NCBI RefSeq assembly: GCF_900110415.1
Contig: NZ_FODR01000003.1
Coordinates: 1 to 64,000, forward strand
Direction: 5' to 3'
Source of the DNA: Mucilaginibacter sp. OK283
GTDB lineage: Bacteria; Bacteroidota; Bacteroidia; Sphingobacteriales; Sphingobacteriaceae
Length of the DNA stretch: 64,000 nt
The notes beneath the pieces were generated by a model. That model searched no databases, was not told where the DNA came from, and saw nothing but the letters and a program-made list of their open reading frames with translations. This document shows, piece after piece, positions 33,680 through 42,949 of the stretch. A program made the translations under genes and the position numbers. Each line of letters begins with the position of its first letter. Position 1 is the first letter of the stretch.

Positions 33680-34759
33680 TTAGTTAATGGTCACTACGTC
33701 ATTGGCGGTTATCTTAAATTTAAATGGTCTTATAATTTGCATTTCTGTTAATGCCTGGGTTAGGGTTTCGTTTTCAAGAATGCCGGTAAACCTATAGCCG
33801 GCCGCGGTTTTATTATTAATTTTAAAGGTTACGTTATACCATTTTTCTAACTTGGGTACCAGCTCTTCAAAAGATTCGTCTTTGAAAACCAGTTTGTTTT
33901 GCAGCCATGAGGTTTCTTCAATATAATCCTTGTTTGATATTTCAACCGGTTCAATGTTTTCTATTACCAACTGGTTATGAATTGGCGGGGCGGCGCTTTT
34001 ATCGTTATGCTCATTTAGCACGCTTTCATTTAACGCGAGTTTTTCTTTGGCACGCAGTAATATCTTCCGTTGCGGATCGCTGTTAAGCGATAGCTCGATT
34101 AATCCCCTGATGAGCGTTGTTTCGGTAACAGCATCGCCAGGGTAGGCTTTAATATTAAAAGCCGTACCTAAAACTTTGACAGCTATTTTTTCGGTATGTA
34201 TAATAAACGGATGCTTTTTATCTTTAGCTACATCAAAAAAGGCCTCGCCGTACAGCCTTACTTCCCGGCGGTCCTTATTCAGCATGGTTTCATCATATTG
34301 GAGCTTGCTGTTGGTATTAAGCCAAACGCTTGTGCCGTCCGGCAGTACTATTTTTTTGCGCATCCGTTTGCCGCATACAATTTCTGTATCTGGTGTGTAT
34401 GAAACATTGTTGCTTTTTTTATTGCGATATAACAGGAATACGGCAAAACTGGTTATCGTTATCAGCGAGGCTGCCACCAGCCAGCGCGTAACAAGCCTTC
34501 TTTTTAAATTGGTGGCTGGGCCTTTCTGGTTATCATCGGCAAACTCATGCCCGTATTTTTGCTCATGCAAGGCAAAAGCTTCATCTATATCAATTTCTTC
34601 ATGGAGTTCATCTTTAAAGGTAATTTGGTTTAGCACCTCTTCGTAATACAGGGCTTCGGGAAATAGCGCAAGCAGTTCTTCCAGTTCCAGTAGTTCCTCG
34701 CTGGTGGCTTCACCGGCAAGTTTCCTGGTTAATAACTGAATGATCCTTTTCTGCTCCAT
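33680..34759 (-). CDS. FecR family anti-sigma factor
   Basis: A 359-residue inner-membrane regulator. The cytoplasmic N-terminus (about 1-85) would bind the ECF sigma factor; one membrane span lies at about 92-110 (WLVAASLITITSFAVFLLY); the periplasmic FecR domain follows (ADTEIVCGKRMRKKIVLPDGTSVWLNTNSKLQYD-like pattern, GEAFFDVAKDKKHPFIIHT); and a C-terminal DUF4974-type domain (KLVFKDESFEELVPKLEKWYNVTFKIN) resembles an STN fold. It holds the sigma factor until the loaded SusC signals through its STN domain. It lies 65 bp after the sigma gene. Confidence 0.95.
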   Translation of the reverse strand: MEQKRIIQLLTRKLAGEATSEELLELEELLALFPEALYYEEVLNQITFKDELHEEIDIDEAFALHEQKYGHEFADDNQKGPATNLKRRLVTRWLVAASLITITSFAVFLLYRNKKSNNVSYTPDTEIVCGKRMRKKIVLPDGTSVWLNTNSKLQYDETMLNKDRREVRLYGEAFFDVAKDKKHPFIIHTEKIAVKVLGTAFNIKAYPGDAVTETTLIRGLIELSLNSDPQRKILLRAKEKLALNESVLNEHNDKSAAPPIHNQLVIENIEPVEISNKDYIEETSWLQNKLVFKDESFEELVPKLEKWYNVTFKINNKTAAGYRFTGILENETLTQALTEMQIIRPFKFKITANDVVTIN

Positions 34760-34824
34760 TAATAACTAAATGTTGGGTAATTAAGCCGAAGGACAACAAA
34801 ACCAGAAATTCTCCCTAAAAATTT

Positions 34825-35406
34825 TTAATATTTTTTTACCGGGCTAAGGTTAAACTCCTTTTTAATAGAAACAGACAGGCGCCTGGTGGCAATAACAAGT
34901 TGAGCATCAACTGTTTTTATAGATATGTCAAGTATTTCAGAAACTTCTTTATAACTCAGGCCATCTTCTTTTACCAGCCTGAAAATTATTTTACACCTGG
35001 TTGGCAATTCGTTGATAGCATTATTAAGGCTTATCCTCAATTCGTCGTTAATCAGGATCCACTCGGGGGTTGTGTTATCAATCCGTAAATTAACTGCAAT
35101 ATCATCCAGTGAAACTATTCTGCCGCCCGAATTCTTTTTTAAAATATTTAAGCACAGGTTTTTTGCAATTACAAAAGCATATACTTTAATATTATTGATG
35201 GAGGTAATAGAATCCCGCTTTCGCCACAAAGTAATCAATACGTCAGACGCTACCTCTTCTGCAAGTTCGGGCGATTTTAACAGGCTGTATGAAAAGCGTT
35301 TTATTGGTGGAAATAGCAATCCGAATAACTTTTTGTAAGCGGAATAACTGTCGTGCACAGCTATTTCTTTTACAATATCCGTTAAGTCAGACAAATTGCA
35401 CGACAT
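34825..35406 (-). CDS. ECF RNA polymerase sigma factor, SusCD-locus type
   Basis: A 193-residue sigma-70 family protein with region 2 (KSPELAEEVASDVLITLWRKRDSI) and region 4 (LPTRCKIIFRLVKEDGLSYKEVSEILDISIKTVDAQLVIATRRLS) and no region 3, the ECF layout. It is first of a sigma/fecR/susC/susD series on the minus strand and should direct RNA polymerase to the susC promoter when freed by FecR. The start is the ATG at 35404-35406. The 700 bp upstream contain no other gene on this strand. Confidence 0.95.
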   Translation of the reverse strand: MSCNLSDLTDIVKEIAVHDSYSAYKKLFGLLFPPIKRFSYSLLKSPELAEEVASDVLITLWRKRDSITSINNIKVYAFVIAKNLCLNILKKNSGGRIVSLDDIAVNLRIDNTTPEWILINDELRISLNNAINELPTRCKIIFRLVKEDGLSYKEVSEILDISIKTVDAQLVIATRRLSVSIKKEFNLSPVKKY

Positions 35407-36104
35407 TTTTGATTGCTTATAATTAAATTAGGTTTATTGCGATACAAGACTGGTATCCAATGATACAAACTAAAATAAAATATTTGTATTAAACTAATGA
35501 CATTTACATATCGGGCTTAGCCAGGGCACAATATGTTAATATGCTATATAGACGGAAATCAATGGATATTTTGAAAAAAACACTTCCAATTCCACTACTT
35601 GGCCTGTAAAATGAACCAGGATGATTCAAAAAAGAGAATTAACCAACTTATTAAAAAAATAAAGGATATGGTAATTATGCTGAATGATTAGCCAATTTTG
35701 CTTAATTAAATATTAACCTGCCGGCCCCAATGCTCCCGAAAGACTGGTTCGTGGCAGCGAAAAACGAGTAAGGTAACCAGTGAATGTTTTAATACCTATT
35801 GAAAATCAGCAACTTGTAATAGTATCATTGCTTTATAGCGATGACAATATATTTAAAAATAGCTTTTTATATGTTTTTGTAATATGCGTATATTACATTC
35901 GCTATGGATAACACCCATTACGTTTAAATAATACGGAACTCGTTTTTAATGCTAAAGAACTTTTTAATTATGACGGGCCTTTTTTACTTAACGTAGATTA
36001 ACAAACGGAAAATTGCGATTTCAGGTCCGGGGCAGTATACAGTTGTATTTTTTAAACCAAACGTTATTACTTTCATATTACCTAATAAACCTACATCCCG
36101 CAAG
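35407..36104. other. Gene-free gap between divergent genes
   Basis: About 700 A+T-rich bases between the sigma gene and the PAS kinase gene. One 26-codon frame (35611-35691, plus) is listed separately. Near 35743-35783 an imperfect stem ACTGGTT...AACCAGT encloses a CGT...ACG pair and could be a structured leader, but I cannot assign it to any RNA class. Nothing else was seen. Confidence 0.5.
35611..35691 (+). CDS. Possible 26-residue peptide
   Basis: ATG AAC CAG GAT... opens a Lys/Ile/Asp-rich peptide beginning MNQDDSKKRINQLIKKIKDM and stopping at TAG. It could form one amphipathic helix. No promoter or ribosome site stands out, so it could be chance. Confidence 0.2.
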   Translation: MNQDDSKKRINQLIKKIKDMVIMLND

Positions 36105-37970
36105 ATGCAAACACAGGAAAGCAACCATGATAATTTAATGGCATTTTTTGATGCCATGGATGAAGTTTTCTTTTCTGTTGATATGGTTAATATGCAGGTA
36201 TTGCAAATTTCGCAGGCATGCGAAAAACTATACGGTTATAAACCCGCCGATTTTATTGCCGCTAACGGGCTGTGGTTTAATTTGGTGCACCCAGAGGATA
36301 ACGACATCGTTGTTAATGAACAAAAAAAGTTAGAACAAGGCGAGCAGGCAAGCAGCCAGTTCCGCATTATCCATAAAGACGGAACGACGCGCTGGGTGGA
36401 AAAAAAGACTATCCCCATACTGAATCCTTCGGGGAGTTTAATAAGGGCCGAGGGGATTATCAGGGATATCACTTCGGTTAAAGCCGAAAAGGAAACACTA
36501 AGGTTAAGTGAGGAGTTGTACCGGCAAATTGTTGAAACCGCCCAGGAAGGCATCTGGACAATTGATGAAAACGAAAAAACAAATTTTGTAAACATCAAAA
36601 TAGCCGAAATTTTGGGCTACTCCGCAGAAGAAATGATGGGAAAGGAACTTTATGATTTTATGGACGAAGAGGGGAAGGCCTACGCTATAGCCTGCATGGA
36701 AAGGCGAAGAAACGGGGCCAAAGAAAATTTAAATATCAGGTACGTTAAAAAAAATGGGGAAGATGTGTGGACAAATATATCTGCCAATCCAATTTTTGAT
36801 AAAACAGGCAGGTATAAAGGCGCCCTTGCCATGGTTACAGATATTACCCAGAGTAAACAAGATCAGGAAGCGCTTCAAAAATCGGAAGCAAACCTGCGCG
36901 CCATTTTCGACAACACCGATATAGCTTATGTGCTGTTTGATGACGAGCTGAACATCGTTTCATTTAACGCGCAGGCGCAAAAGTATTCTGAAGAACGCCG
37001 AAATAAAACACTGAAGACAGGCCAGGCCATGAAAGGTTATTTTCCAGCAGAAAGAATGGCTTTTATGGAAGAAATGCTGGATAAAGTTGTCAGGAACGGA
37101 AGCGCCGAGTATGAATTAAGTTATCCAAAAAACGACGGCACTGTTGAATGGTACCATATTCAATGGTTTGTTATAAAAAACAGTGAGCAAAATCCCTGTG
37201 GTTTTGTGGTGGCTAACAAAAACATTACCGCGCATAAAATTGCCGGGCTTGAACGCGAAAGGATAACAGCCGATCTTATCCAGCAAAACAAAGACCTGGA
37301 GCAATTTACTTATATCATATCGCATAATCTGCGCGCGCCTGTGGCCAATATAATAGGACTCTCGTACCTGGTTGATGAAAAAGATGGCACCTTGACTGAA
37401 ATGCGTGAAGTGCTTGAAAAAGCCGCCCAATCTGCAAAAGATATCGACACCGTTATACAGGACCTTAACCATATCCTGCAAACCCGGAAGGTGGTAAACG
37501 AACAAAAAGAAACAGTGCATTTTAACAACCTGGTAAATGATATTAAGGTTAATATGCAGCATATCATCGCAGATGAAAACGTTTATTTTGAATGCGCTTT
37601 TGATGAGGCCAGCGCCATATTTTCCATACGAAGTTTCATGTACAGTATTTTTTACAATATTATTTCAAACAGCATCAAATATCGCCGGGCTGGCATTGTG
37701 CCGCTTATTCATATCGAAAGCCATCAGCATAAAGATAAAATAAGACTGACTTTTAAAGACAATGGCAAGGGGATTGATCTTGACAAAAATGCCGCCAGCC
37801 TGTTTGGCTTGTACAAACGTTTTGATACCACTATGGAAGGCAAGGGCATGGGGCTTTTTATGGTTAAAACCCAGGTTGAGGCTTTAGGCGGTAACGTAAA
37901 AGTAAAAAGCAAACTAACAGAAGGTACCGAAATTATTTTAGAATTTCCCTTTACAAAACCTGGCGACTGA
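36105..37970 (+). CDS. PAS-domain sensor histidine kinase (three PAS, cytoplasmic)
   Basis: A 621-residue kinase without membrane spans. Three PAS domains follow each other at about 10-125 (with a PAC tail IRAEGIIRDITSVKAEKE), 135-255 (tail GALAMVTDITQSKQDQEA) and 262-380 (tail VANKNITAHKIAGLE). The dimerisation box IISHNLRAPVANIIGLS carries the phospho-acceptor His407. The ATPase domain shows IISNSIKYR (N box), DNGKGIDL (G1) and EGKGMGLFMVKTQVEALGG (G2). It should sense a cytoplasmic signal or redox state and phosphorylate a response regulator. No regulator gene is adjacent, so its partner is elsewhere. Confidence 0.95.
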   Translation: MQTQESNHDNLMAFFDAMDEVFFSVDMVNMQVLQISQACEKLYGYKPADFIAANGLWFNLVHPEDNDIVVNEQKKLEQGEQASSQFRIIHKDGTTRWVEKKTIPILNPSGSLIRAEGIIRDITSVKAEKETLRLSEELYRQIVETAQEGIWTIDENEKTNFVNIKIAEILGYSAEEMMGKELYDFMDEEGKAYAIACMERRRNGAKENLNIRYVKKNGEDVWTNISANPIFDKTGRYKGALAMVTDITQSKQDQEALQKSEANLRAIFDNTDIAYVLFDDELNIVSFNAQAQKYSEERRNKTLKTGQAMKGYFPAERMAFMEEMLDKVVRNGSAEYELSYPKNDGTVEWYHIQWFVIKNSEQNPCGFVVANKNITAHKIAGLERERITADLIQQNKDLEQFTYIISHNLRAPVANIIGLSYLVDEKDGTLTEMREVLEKAAQSAKDIDTVIQDLNHILQTRKVVNEQKETVHFNNLVNDIKVNMQHIIADENVYFECAFDEASAIFSIRSFMYSIFYNIISNSIKYRRAGIVPLIHIESHQHKDKIRLTFKDNGKGIDLDKNAASLFGLYKRFDTTMEGKGMGLFMVKTQVEALGGNVKVKSKLTEGTEIILEFPFTKPGD

Positions 37971-38218
37971 AAGCGGGATAAATATTGAAATTTCGTATTT
38001 GCACTCCTGTTATTGTAGCCACATTTGGTGCAGTAGCGAAATATCGTATAGATAAAGGACAACGCCCGCTCCTATACCACCGTAGTATATACATAAATGA
38101 AAGCATTTGGTATGATACTATATTTAATAAATATGGTAATATCTTATTTCTGTATATCTTATTAAGATTGCTCATTTAACGTTATATTAACAGTTCCAAT
38201 TAATTTAAATTATACTGT

Positions 38219-40168
38219 ATGGGAAAACCTTTACTTACGCATAACCTGTATTTTTATATATGGCACCTGGTTATATGCAGTTTACTGGTTACTGCGGCCC
38301 CATCCACCAGCCTGGCCCAGGCCGATCATTTAAAGGTTTTATTTGAGAAACTAAAAACAGCCAAACACGATACCGACCGCGTAAATACCTATTATTCTAT
38401 TTCCAGGCAATACTGGGGCCGAAATGCCGACAGCGCCCTTCTAATGGCGCAAAAATCGCTTGACCTTGCACAAAAAATTCATTTTGAAAAAGGTGTGGCC
38501 CTGGCCTATGTTTCAAAAGGGGTGGCCCTGGGATACAAAGGCAAGTGGCCCGAAGCGCTGGAATGCCATTTTCAGTCTTTACGCATCAGCCAAAAACTGG
38601 GGATGGAAGGATTAACCGGCAATGAATATAATAACATCAGCGGCATGTACATCAGTATTGAGGATTATTCAAAAGCGCTTTATTACAACAGGCAAGCGTA
38701 TAAAATAGCCCTGAAACAAAATGACCCTACACATGAGGGGGTGGTGAGCTTATTGATAAACTTAGGCGAAATTTTTAAGAAAAAAGGCCAGCCCGATTCT
38801 TCCATACTATATAATACCCAGGCGCTGGTTATTGCGAAAAGAGGAAAAAATCCTATAAACACAACCGTTGCACTGTATAATATTGGCGAAAACTATGTTA
38901 CCAAGAAAGAGTACAGGCTGGCGCAGACTTATTTTTATAAGGCGCTTGCTATTGCGCAAAAAAACGGCGATGATGAGGATATTGCTTATTGCCATAACGG
39001 CCTGGCGCTTACCAGTTATTATACAGGTAATTACACTGCGAGTATGAGCTATGCACAAAAGGGATTGGAAGAAAGCAAAAAATCGGGTATTGTTGAACTT
39101 ATTGCAACCGCTTATAAGGCACTGTACCTAACCAATCAAAAAAAAGGCAGTTATAAGGAAGCACTATATTACAGGAACCTTGAAGTTGCTTTGAACGACA
39201 GCTTGAAAACCGCAGAAAAAGAGAAAGTTATCCGGAATATACAATCGTCATATGAACTGGAACAAAAGCAACGGCAAATTGATTTGCTGAGTAAAGATAA
39301 GGTTATAGGGCAAAAAGAGCTGGAAAGGGTAAAACTAAGGCGCGATTTATTAACGGCAGGGGCTATCTCGTTACTCATATTTGCCTTTGTGCTGTTCAGA
39401 AATTACGCGCAGAAACGAAAGCTTAGCGAACAACTGGCCCTGCAAAACAAAGATATATCGGCGCAAAACCTACAGCTGGAAGAACTGGTACATGTAAAAG
39501 ACAGACTGTTTTCTATTATAGGGCACGATTTGCGGGGGCCTATCCATACCATCAGCCATATGATAGATATGATAAAGGAGGATGGCCTATCGGAAGAAGA
39601 GGGTAAGTATTGGATTGAGAAAATATCCGATACGCTTACAATAACCGCGCATCTGGTCGAAAACCTGCTGTATTGGGCAAAAAGCCAGATGGATGGTATC
39701 CAGGCTAATCCCGCCGACTTTAATGTGCAAAAAGTAATAGAACAAAATATAACCCTGCTGAAAGAACGGGCCGCCGAAAAGAAAGTGCTGGTAACCGGGG
39801 TGGAGAGTACCACGCCCGGAACTGTTTATGGCGACGAAACAATGATTGATATCGTGATCAGGAATTTGGTGGAGAATGCCGTGAAATTTTCGAAAGCAGG
39901 TGATACCGTTACAGTGAGCGCCCAAAATAAGGATGCTGTTACCGTTATAACTGTAAAAGATAACGGGAAAGGCATTCCCGAAGAAGCCCAGGCAAAAATA
40001 TTTGATAAATTTTCGTCGTACACAACTTATGGTACAGCCAGCGAAAAAGGAAGCGGGCTCGGACTTTTATTATGTAAAGAACTGGTCGAAAAAAACAACG
40101 GTACCATATGGTTTGAAAGTAAGGCAGGTATTGGCAGCTCGTTTTATTTTAGCATACCATCACTATAG
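38219..40168 (+). CDS. TPR-containing sensor histidine kinase
   Basis: A 649-residue membrane kinase. A signal segment of about 35 residues leads into a periplasmic array of TPR units (about 40-330: KGVALAYVSKGVALGYKGKWPEAL, LYYNRQAYKIALKQNDPTHEG, LAQTYFYKALAIAQKNGDDEDIAYCHNGLAL). A coiled-coil region and one membrane span at about 380-398 precede the HisKA box IIGHDLRGPIHTISHMIDM with His436. ATPase boxes: IRNLVENAVKFS, DNGKGIPEEA and KGSGLGLLLCKEL. The layout is a common Bacteroidota type. It has no receiver domain and no neighbouring response regulator. Confidence 0.95.
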   Translation: MGKPLLTHNLYFYIWHLVICSLLVTAAPSTSLAQADHLKVLFEKLKTAKHDTDRVNTYYSISRQYWGRNADSALLMAQKSLDLAQKIHFEKGVALAYVSKGVALGYKGKWPEALECHFQSLRISQKLGMEGLTGNEYNNISGMYISIEDYSKALYYNRQAYKIALKQNDPTHEGVVSLLINLGEIFKKKGQPDSSILYNTQALVIAKRGKNPINTTVALYNIGENYVTKKEYRLAQTYFYKALAIAQKNGDDEDIAYCHNGLALTSYYTGNYTASMSYAQKGLEESKKSGIVELIATAYKALYLTNQKKGSYKEALYYRNLEVALNDSLKTAEKEKVIRNIQSSYELEQKQRQIDLLSKDKVIGQKELERVKLRRDLLTAGAISLLIFAFVLFRNYAQKRKLSEQLALQNKDISAQNLQLEELVHVKDRLFSIIGHDLRGPIHTISHMIDMIKEDGLSEEEGKYWIEKISDTLTITAHLVENLLYWAKSQMDGIQANPADFNVQKVIEQNITLLKERAAEKKVLVTGVESTTPGTVYGDETMIDIVIRNLVENAVKFSKAGDTVTVSAQNKDAVTVITVKDNGKGIPEEAQAKIFDKFSSYTTYGTASEKGSGLGLLLCKELVEKNNGTIWFESKAGIGSSFYFSIPSL

Positions 40169-40224
40169 CCACCCAGGGCTTTCCAATAAGTTAAGTACTT
40201 TGCTCCAGGCCAGTCATCCGCAGG

Positions 40225-41487
40225 TTAGTGGCTGCCGGCCGTGGCTGCATCAAACACCCGGCAAAAGTTGCCGCCGCCTATCTTGCCTATTTCATCTGTG
40301 TTAAAACCAATATTCAGCATCGCCTCTACTACGGTGTAATAAAACCCTGTCTTTTGATCCGGCCAGGTTTGGTTGGTACCCCCGTCCATTTTGCCGCGGT
40401 TTGGGCCGCCGGCTGGGCCATCATGGGGTTTATCGCCCTGAGGTGGGCCATCAGAACGGTTGCCGGGCATGCCGCCCGGTGGCGGGCCTTGTTCGCCCGG
40501 TTTGGGGCCGAAACCGCCGCCCGCTGGTCTGTAAGCCGGGGTTAGTTTGGTATCGGTACCGATGCAAACATAATCTATCCCCACAACATCAACCAGCGCC
40601 CGGATATTTTGGGCATACTCAGATGCCGAGTCGGCCAGGTGCGTCCAAACGCCGATAACGCCCCCGGTATCTGCCACGATTTTAGCTTGCTCCTTGCTGA
40701 TGAGCCGGGGGCGCATCATGCGGGCCATGTTCTCGTTTTGCCCCAATTGGGTATCAAGGCCGGTGTGCGAAATGATTACCGGGTGTTTGGCCACTTTAAG
40801 TGCGGCGGCCACTGTTTCGGCGCTGGCGTGCCCCAGGTCGACCAGGATGCCCAGGCGGTTGCACTCGCGGATAACGTCGGCACCAAAAGCGGTAAGGCCT
40901 CCCCAGCGTGCAGGGTTGGTGAAAACGTCGCCCAGCGGTACCGAGGCATCGCTGTCATGCAGGAGTGTCAGGTGCCTGAGGCCGCGGGTATAGGCTTCTT
41001 CAAGTCGTTCAATGTGTCCCTCCAGGAAATGACCGCCCTCTACCGATTGAATAACCGTGGGCTGGTGCTTTTTATGTGCGTTGTTAAGATCGGCCATGTT
41101 CAGGGAGCGCTTCATACCGTTACGGGCCAGCTGCTGGTCCATTGAAGCCAGGCCGTTTTTAAAACGCTCGTAGGCATCGCCGGGGTTTTGCAGTTTTTGA
41201 TAATCAACGGCGAATGTCATGCAGATGGCCGCTAAGCCCGACTTTTTCAGTTCGCCCGCAAGGCTGATATCCGGGCCCGGTACTTCGGCTGACGTTAGTG
41301 GCACGTCGATATGGTTGTGCGTATCTATACCCAGGGTATCGGCTACTATTTTGGCTACGCGAGGGTCTACCCCATTGGTAGCCCAGGTAGCCAGCGGGTT
41401 CAGCATTAATGCAGTGCCGGCCCCGGCAACGGCAACCGCGGCCAGGAATTCCCGCCGCGACCAGGTTGGTTGAAACTTCTTCATCAT
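40225..41487 (-). CDS. Tat-exported membrane-dipeptidase family (M19) peptidase
   Basis: A 420-residue zinc peptidase of the renal-dipeptidase family. A twin-arginine signal WSRREFLAAVAVAGAG is at the front, so it is exported folded. Metal-site words are seen: DTHNHID (family HxD), QSVEGGHFL with the bridging-type Glu, LVDLGHAS and ISHTG with later His ligands, and CIGTDTKL near the end. Between about residues 325 and 375 there is a run rich in Gly, Pro and Asp (FGPKPGEQGPPPGGMPG and GPPQGDKPHDGPAGG) that interrupts the usual C-terminal part, just before QTGFYYTVVEAML-like family sequence. It cleaves dipeptides or related amides; the substrate is unknown. Confidence 0.9.
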   Translation of the reverse strand: MMKKFQPTWSRREFLAAVAVAGAGTALMLNPLATWATNGVDPRVAKIVADTLGIDTHNHIDVPLTSAEVPGPDISLAGELKKSGLAAICMTFAVDYQKLQNPGDAYERFKNGLASMDQQLARNGMKRSLNMADLNNAHKKHQPTVIQSVEGGHFLEGHIERLEEAYTRGLRHLTLLHDSDASVPLGDVFTNPARWGGLTAFGADVIRECNRLGILVDLGHASAETVAAALKVAKHPVIISHTGLDTQLGQNENMARMMRPRLISKEQAKIVADTGGVIGVWTHLADSASEYAQNIRALVDVVGIDYVCIGTDTKLTPAYRPAGGGFGPKPGEQGPPPGGMPGNRSDGPPQGDKPHDGPAGGPNRGKMDGGTNQTWPDQKTGFYYTVVEAMLNIGFNTDEIGKIGGGNFCRVFDAATAGSH

Positions 41488-41859
41488 TTTAAATTACAGG
41501 ATAGCTGTTTTATCTCGTTTAAAGGTAGTAACTACCCCGAGTATCGCCTCCTGTAATCGTCGTTTGGCCGGGATGAATAGACGAATTGGCGGATAGAGCC
41601 GATAAAGATAATCATCGCGCATAAACGCGGCTTTCGGGATATGACTTGCGCGGGGACAGAAAAGCGGAGGGAGTGTGCGATTCCTTCCTTGGGGAAGGTG
41701 GGGGTAGGGGTTAAATCAGGCGTTCAAGCTGCTTTGCAACCAGCCGCTCGTATAAACCCCTCCCTGCCTTTGCGCTCATTTCCGACGGCTCCCGTTGGGA
41801 GGGAACTAAAAAGTCTTCCGGACACCTATGGAGACAACTCCACCAAGGGCGGAGCGGGT
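41488..41859. other. Gene-free gap with a long dispersed repeat
   Basis: The upstream part presumably holds the dipeptidase promoter. Most of the rest is the G+C-rich repeat at 41674-41855. A 77-residue frame (41641-41874) lies in the repeat and is not called. Confidence 0.55.
41674..41855. repeat. TGTGCGATTCCTTCC long repeat, copy 1
   Basis: About 180 bp that recur at 48157-48341 as a direct copy: TGTGCGATTCCTTCC, GGGGTTAAATCA, CGCTCGTATA, CCCCTCCCTGCC, TTTGCGCTCATTTCCGAC, GGGAGGGAACTAAAAAGTC, ACACCTATG and CAAGGGCGGAG are shared in order. Shorter inverted copies of the front lie at 60638 and 62537. Confidence 0.85.
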
Positions 41860-42882
41860 TTAAGAGATCTTTAATTGCACCAATTGATGGCTGATCAAAT
41901 ATTGCATTGATTCTTTTACTACCACGTCGGTGTTTGTGGGATTAAAGCCTAATTCTTTTCTCGATTTTGTTAAACAGAAGTCCTGTTGCAATCCCGAAAA
42001 CATAGCAATGTCTTTAGTGCTCAATAATGGTGCTTTCCCATTCATTTTACTTCCTAATTCCATTAACCGGGCAATAACAAATAAAATAAGTTTTGGCACT
42101 GCTACCGGTAATTTGATTTTCAATTCGGGGAAAAGCTGTTGTGCCATTTTGGTAGTATCTTTAATAGACGTACATTTTTCATTTGCCAGGATATACCTTT
42201 CTCCGTTGATCCCTTTTGTTGCCGCTAAATAACAACCTTCGGCAACATCTTTTACATCTACCCAGTTAAGTGTAATGTTAGTTTCTACCGGGATTTCTTT
42301 TTGCAGAATTAACCTGAGAATATTGTACGATACATTTAATGGCGCAAAAGCTTCACCTCCTATCATAGCCGACGGTAATACAGCTACCAACGCTATATTA
42401 AGTTCCTTTGCAAGTTTAAAAGCCAGTTGTTCGCCGTCGTTTTTTGAGTTATAGTACACATCCCTGCGGTCCGGGTTATAACCGTAACTTTCCTTTGCCG
42501 GGGTGGTGGTATAATTTAGCGCGGCTATTGAACTCACGTATACAATTCTTTTAACCCCAGCCTCTGCGGCTGCTTCTATCATGTTCCTGGTGCCCCGGAT
42601 ATTTACATCATAAATTTCTTTTTGGGGATCTCGGGCCCAAAGCTTAAACGCAGCGCCTACTGCATAAAAGGTATCTACACCTTGCAGCGCCCTTACCAAC
42701 GATTGCTTATCAGTAATGTCTGATTGAACCACCTCACAATCCAATCCTTCAAAAGTTTTTTTATCATTAATATTCCTTACCGACGCACGTACCGCAATGC
42801 CTTTGCTGATAAGGAGTCGTACTAAATTGTTGCCCAGATGCCCATTTGCACCGTTAACCAATGATAGCTGCTGATTTTCCAT
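41860..42882 (-). CDS. Extended SDR, dihydroflavonol-reductase-like NAD-dependent epimerase/dehydratase
   Basis: A 340-residue Rossmann-fold oxidoreductase of the extended short-chain dehydrogenase type, normal length. The nucleotide loop is NGANGHLGNNLVRLL (GxxGxxG), the catalytic Tyr-Lys pair is in VYYNSKNDGEQLA, and the active-site Ser is in VYVSSIAALNY. The tail LLSTKDIAMFSGLQQDFCLTKSRKELGFNP is seen in dihydroflavonol-4-reductase-like proteins. It should reduce a carbonyl with NAD(P)H; the substrate is unknown. It lies 67 bp after a Crp-type regulator on the same strand, suggesting that regulator controls it. Confidence 0.9.
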   Translation of the reverse strand: MENQQLSLVNGANGHLGNNLVRLLISKGIAVRASVRNINDKKTFEGLDCEVVQSDITDKQSLVRALQGVDTFYAVGAAFKLWARDPQKEIYDVNIRGTRNMIEAAAEAGVKRIVYVSSIAALNYTTTPAKESYGYNPDRRDVYYNSKNDGEQLAFKLAKELNIALVAVLPSAMIGGEAFAPLNVSYNILRLILQKEIPVETNITLNWVDVKDVAEGCYLAATKGINGERYILANEKCTSIKDTTKMAQQLFPELKIKLPVAVPKLILFVIARLMELGSKMNGKAPLLSTKDIAMFSGLQQDFCLTKSRKELGFNPTNTDVVVKESMQYLISHQLVQLKIS

Positions 42883-42949
42883 TTGCTTATTTTTTAATAA
42901 TTAATGGTTCAAATCTGCCGACTATAAAAGCTAATCCACTTGACAAATG

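Noticed and set aside
35743..35783. ACTGGTT...AACCAGT stem as c-di-GMP or other riboswitch upstream of the PAS kinase
   Set aside because: It lacks the conserved cores of known riboswitch classes that I can check by eye, and lies more than 300 bp from the gene.
40228..41145. Long open frames opposite the dipeptidase gene
   Set aside because: Antisense shadows caused by the G+C-rich third positions of the dipeptidase gene.
41641..41874. 77-codon plus-strand frame in the long repeat
   Set aside because: The second copy of the repeat does not keep the frame open, so coding is unlikely.
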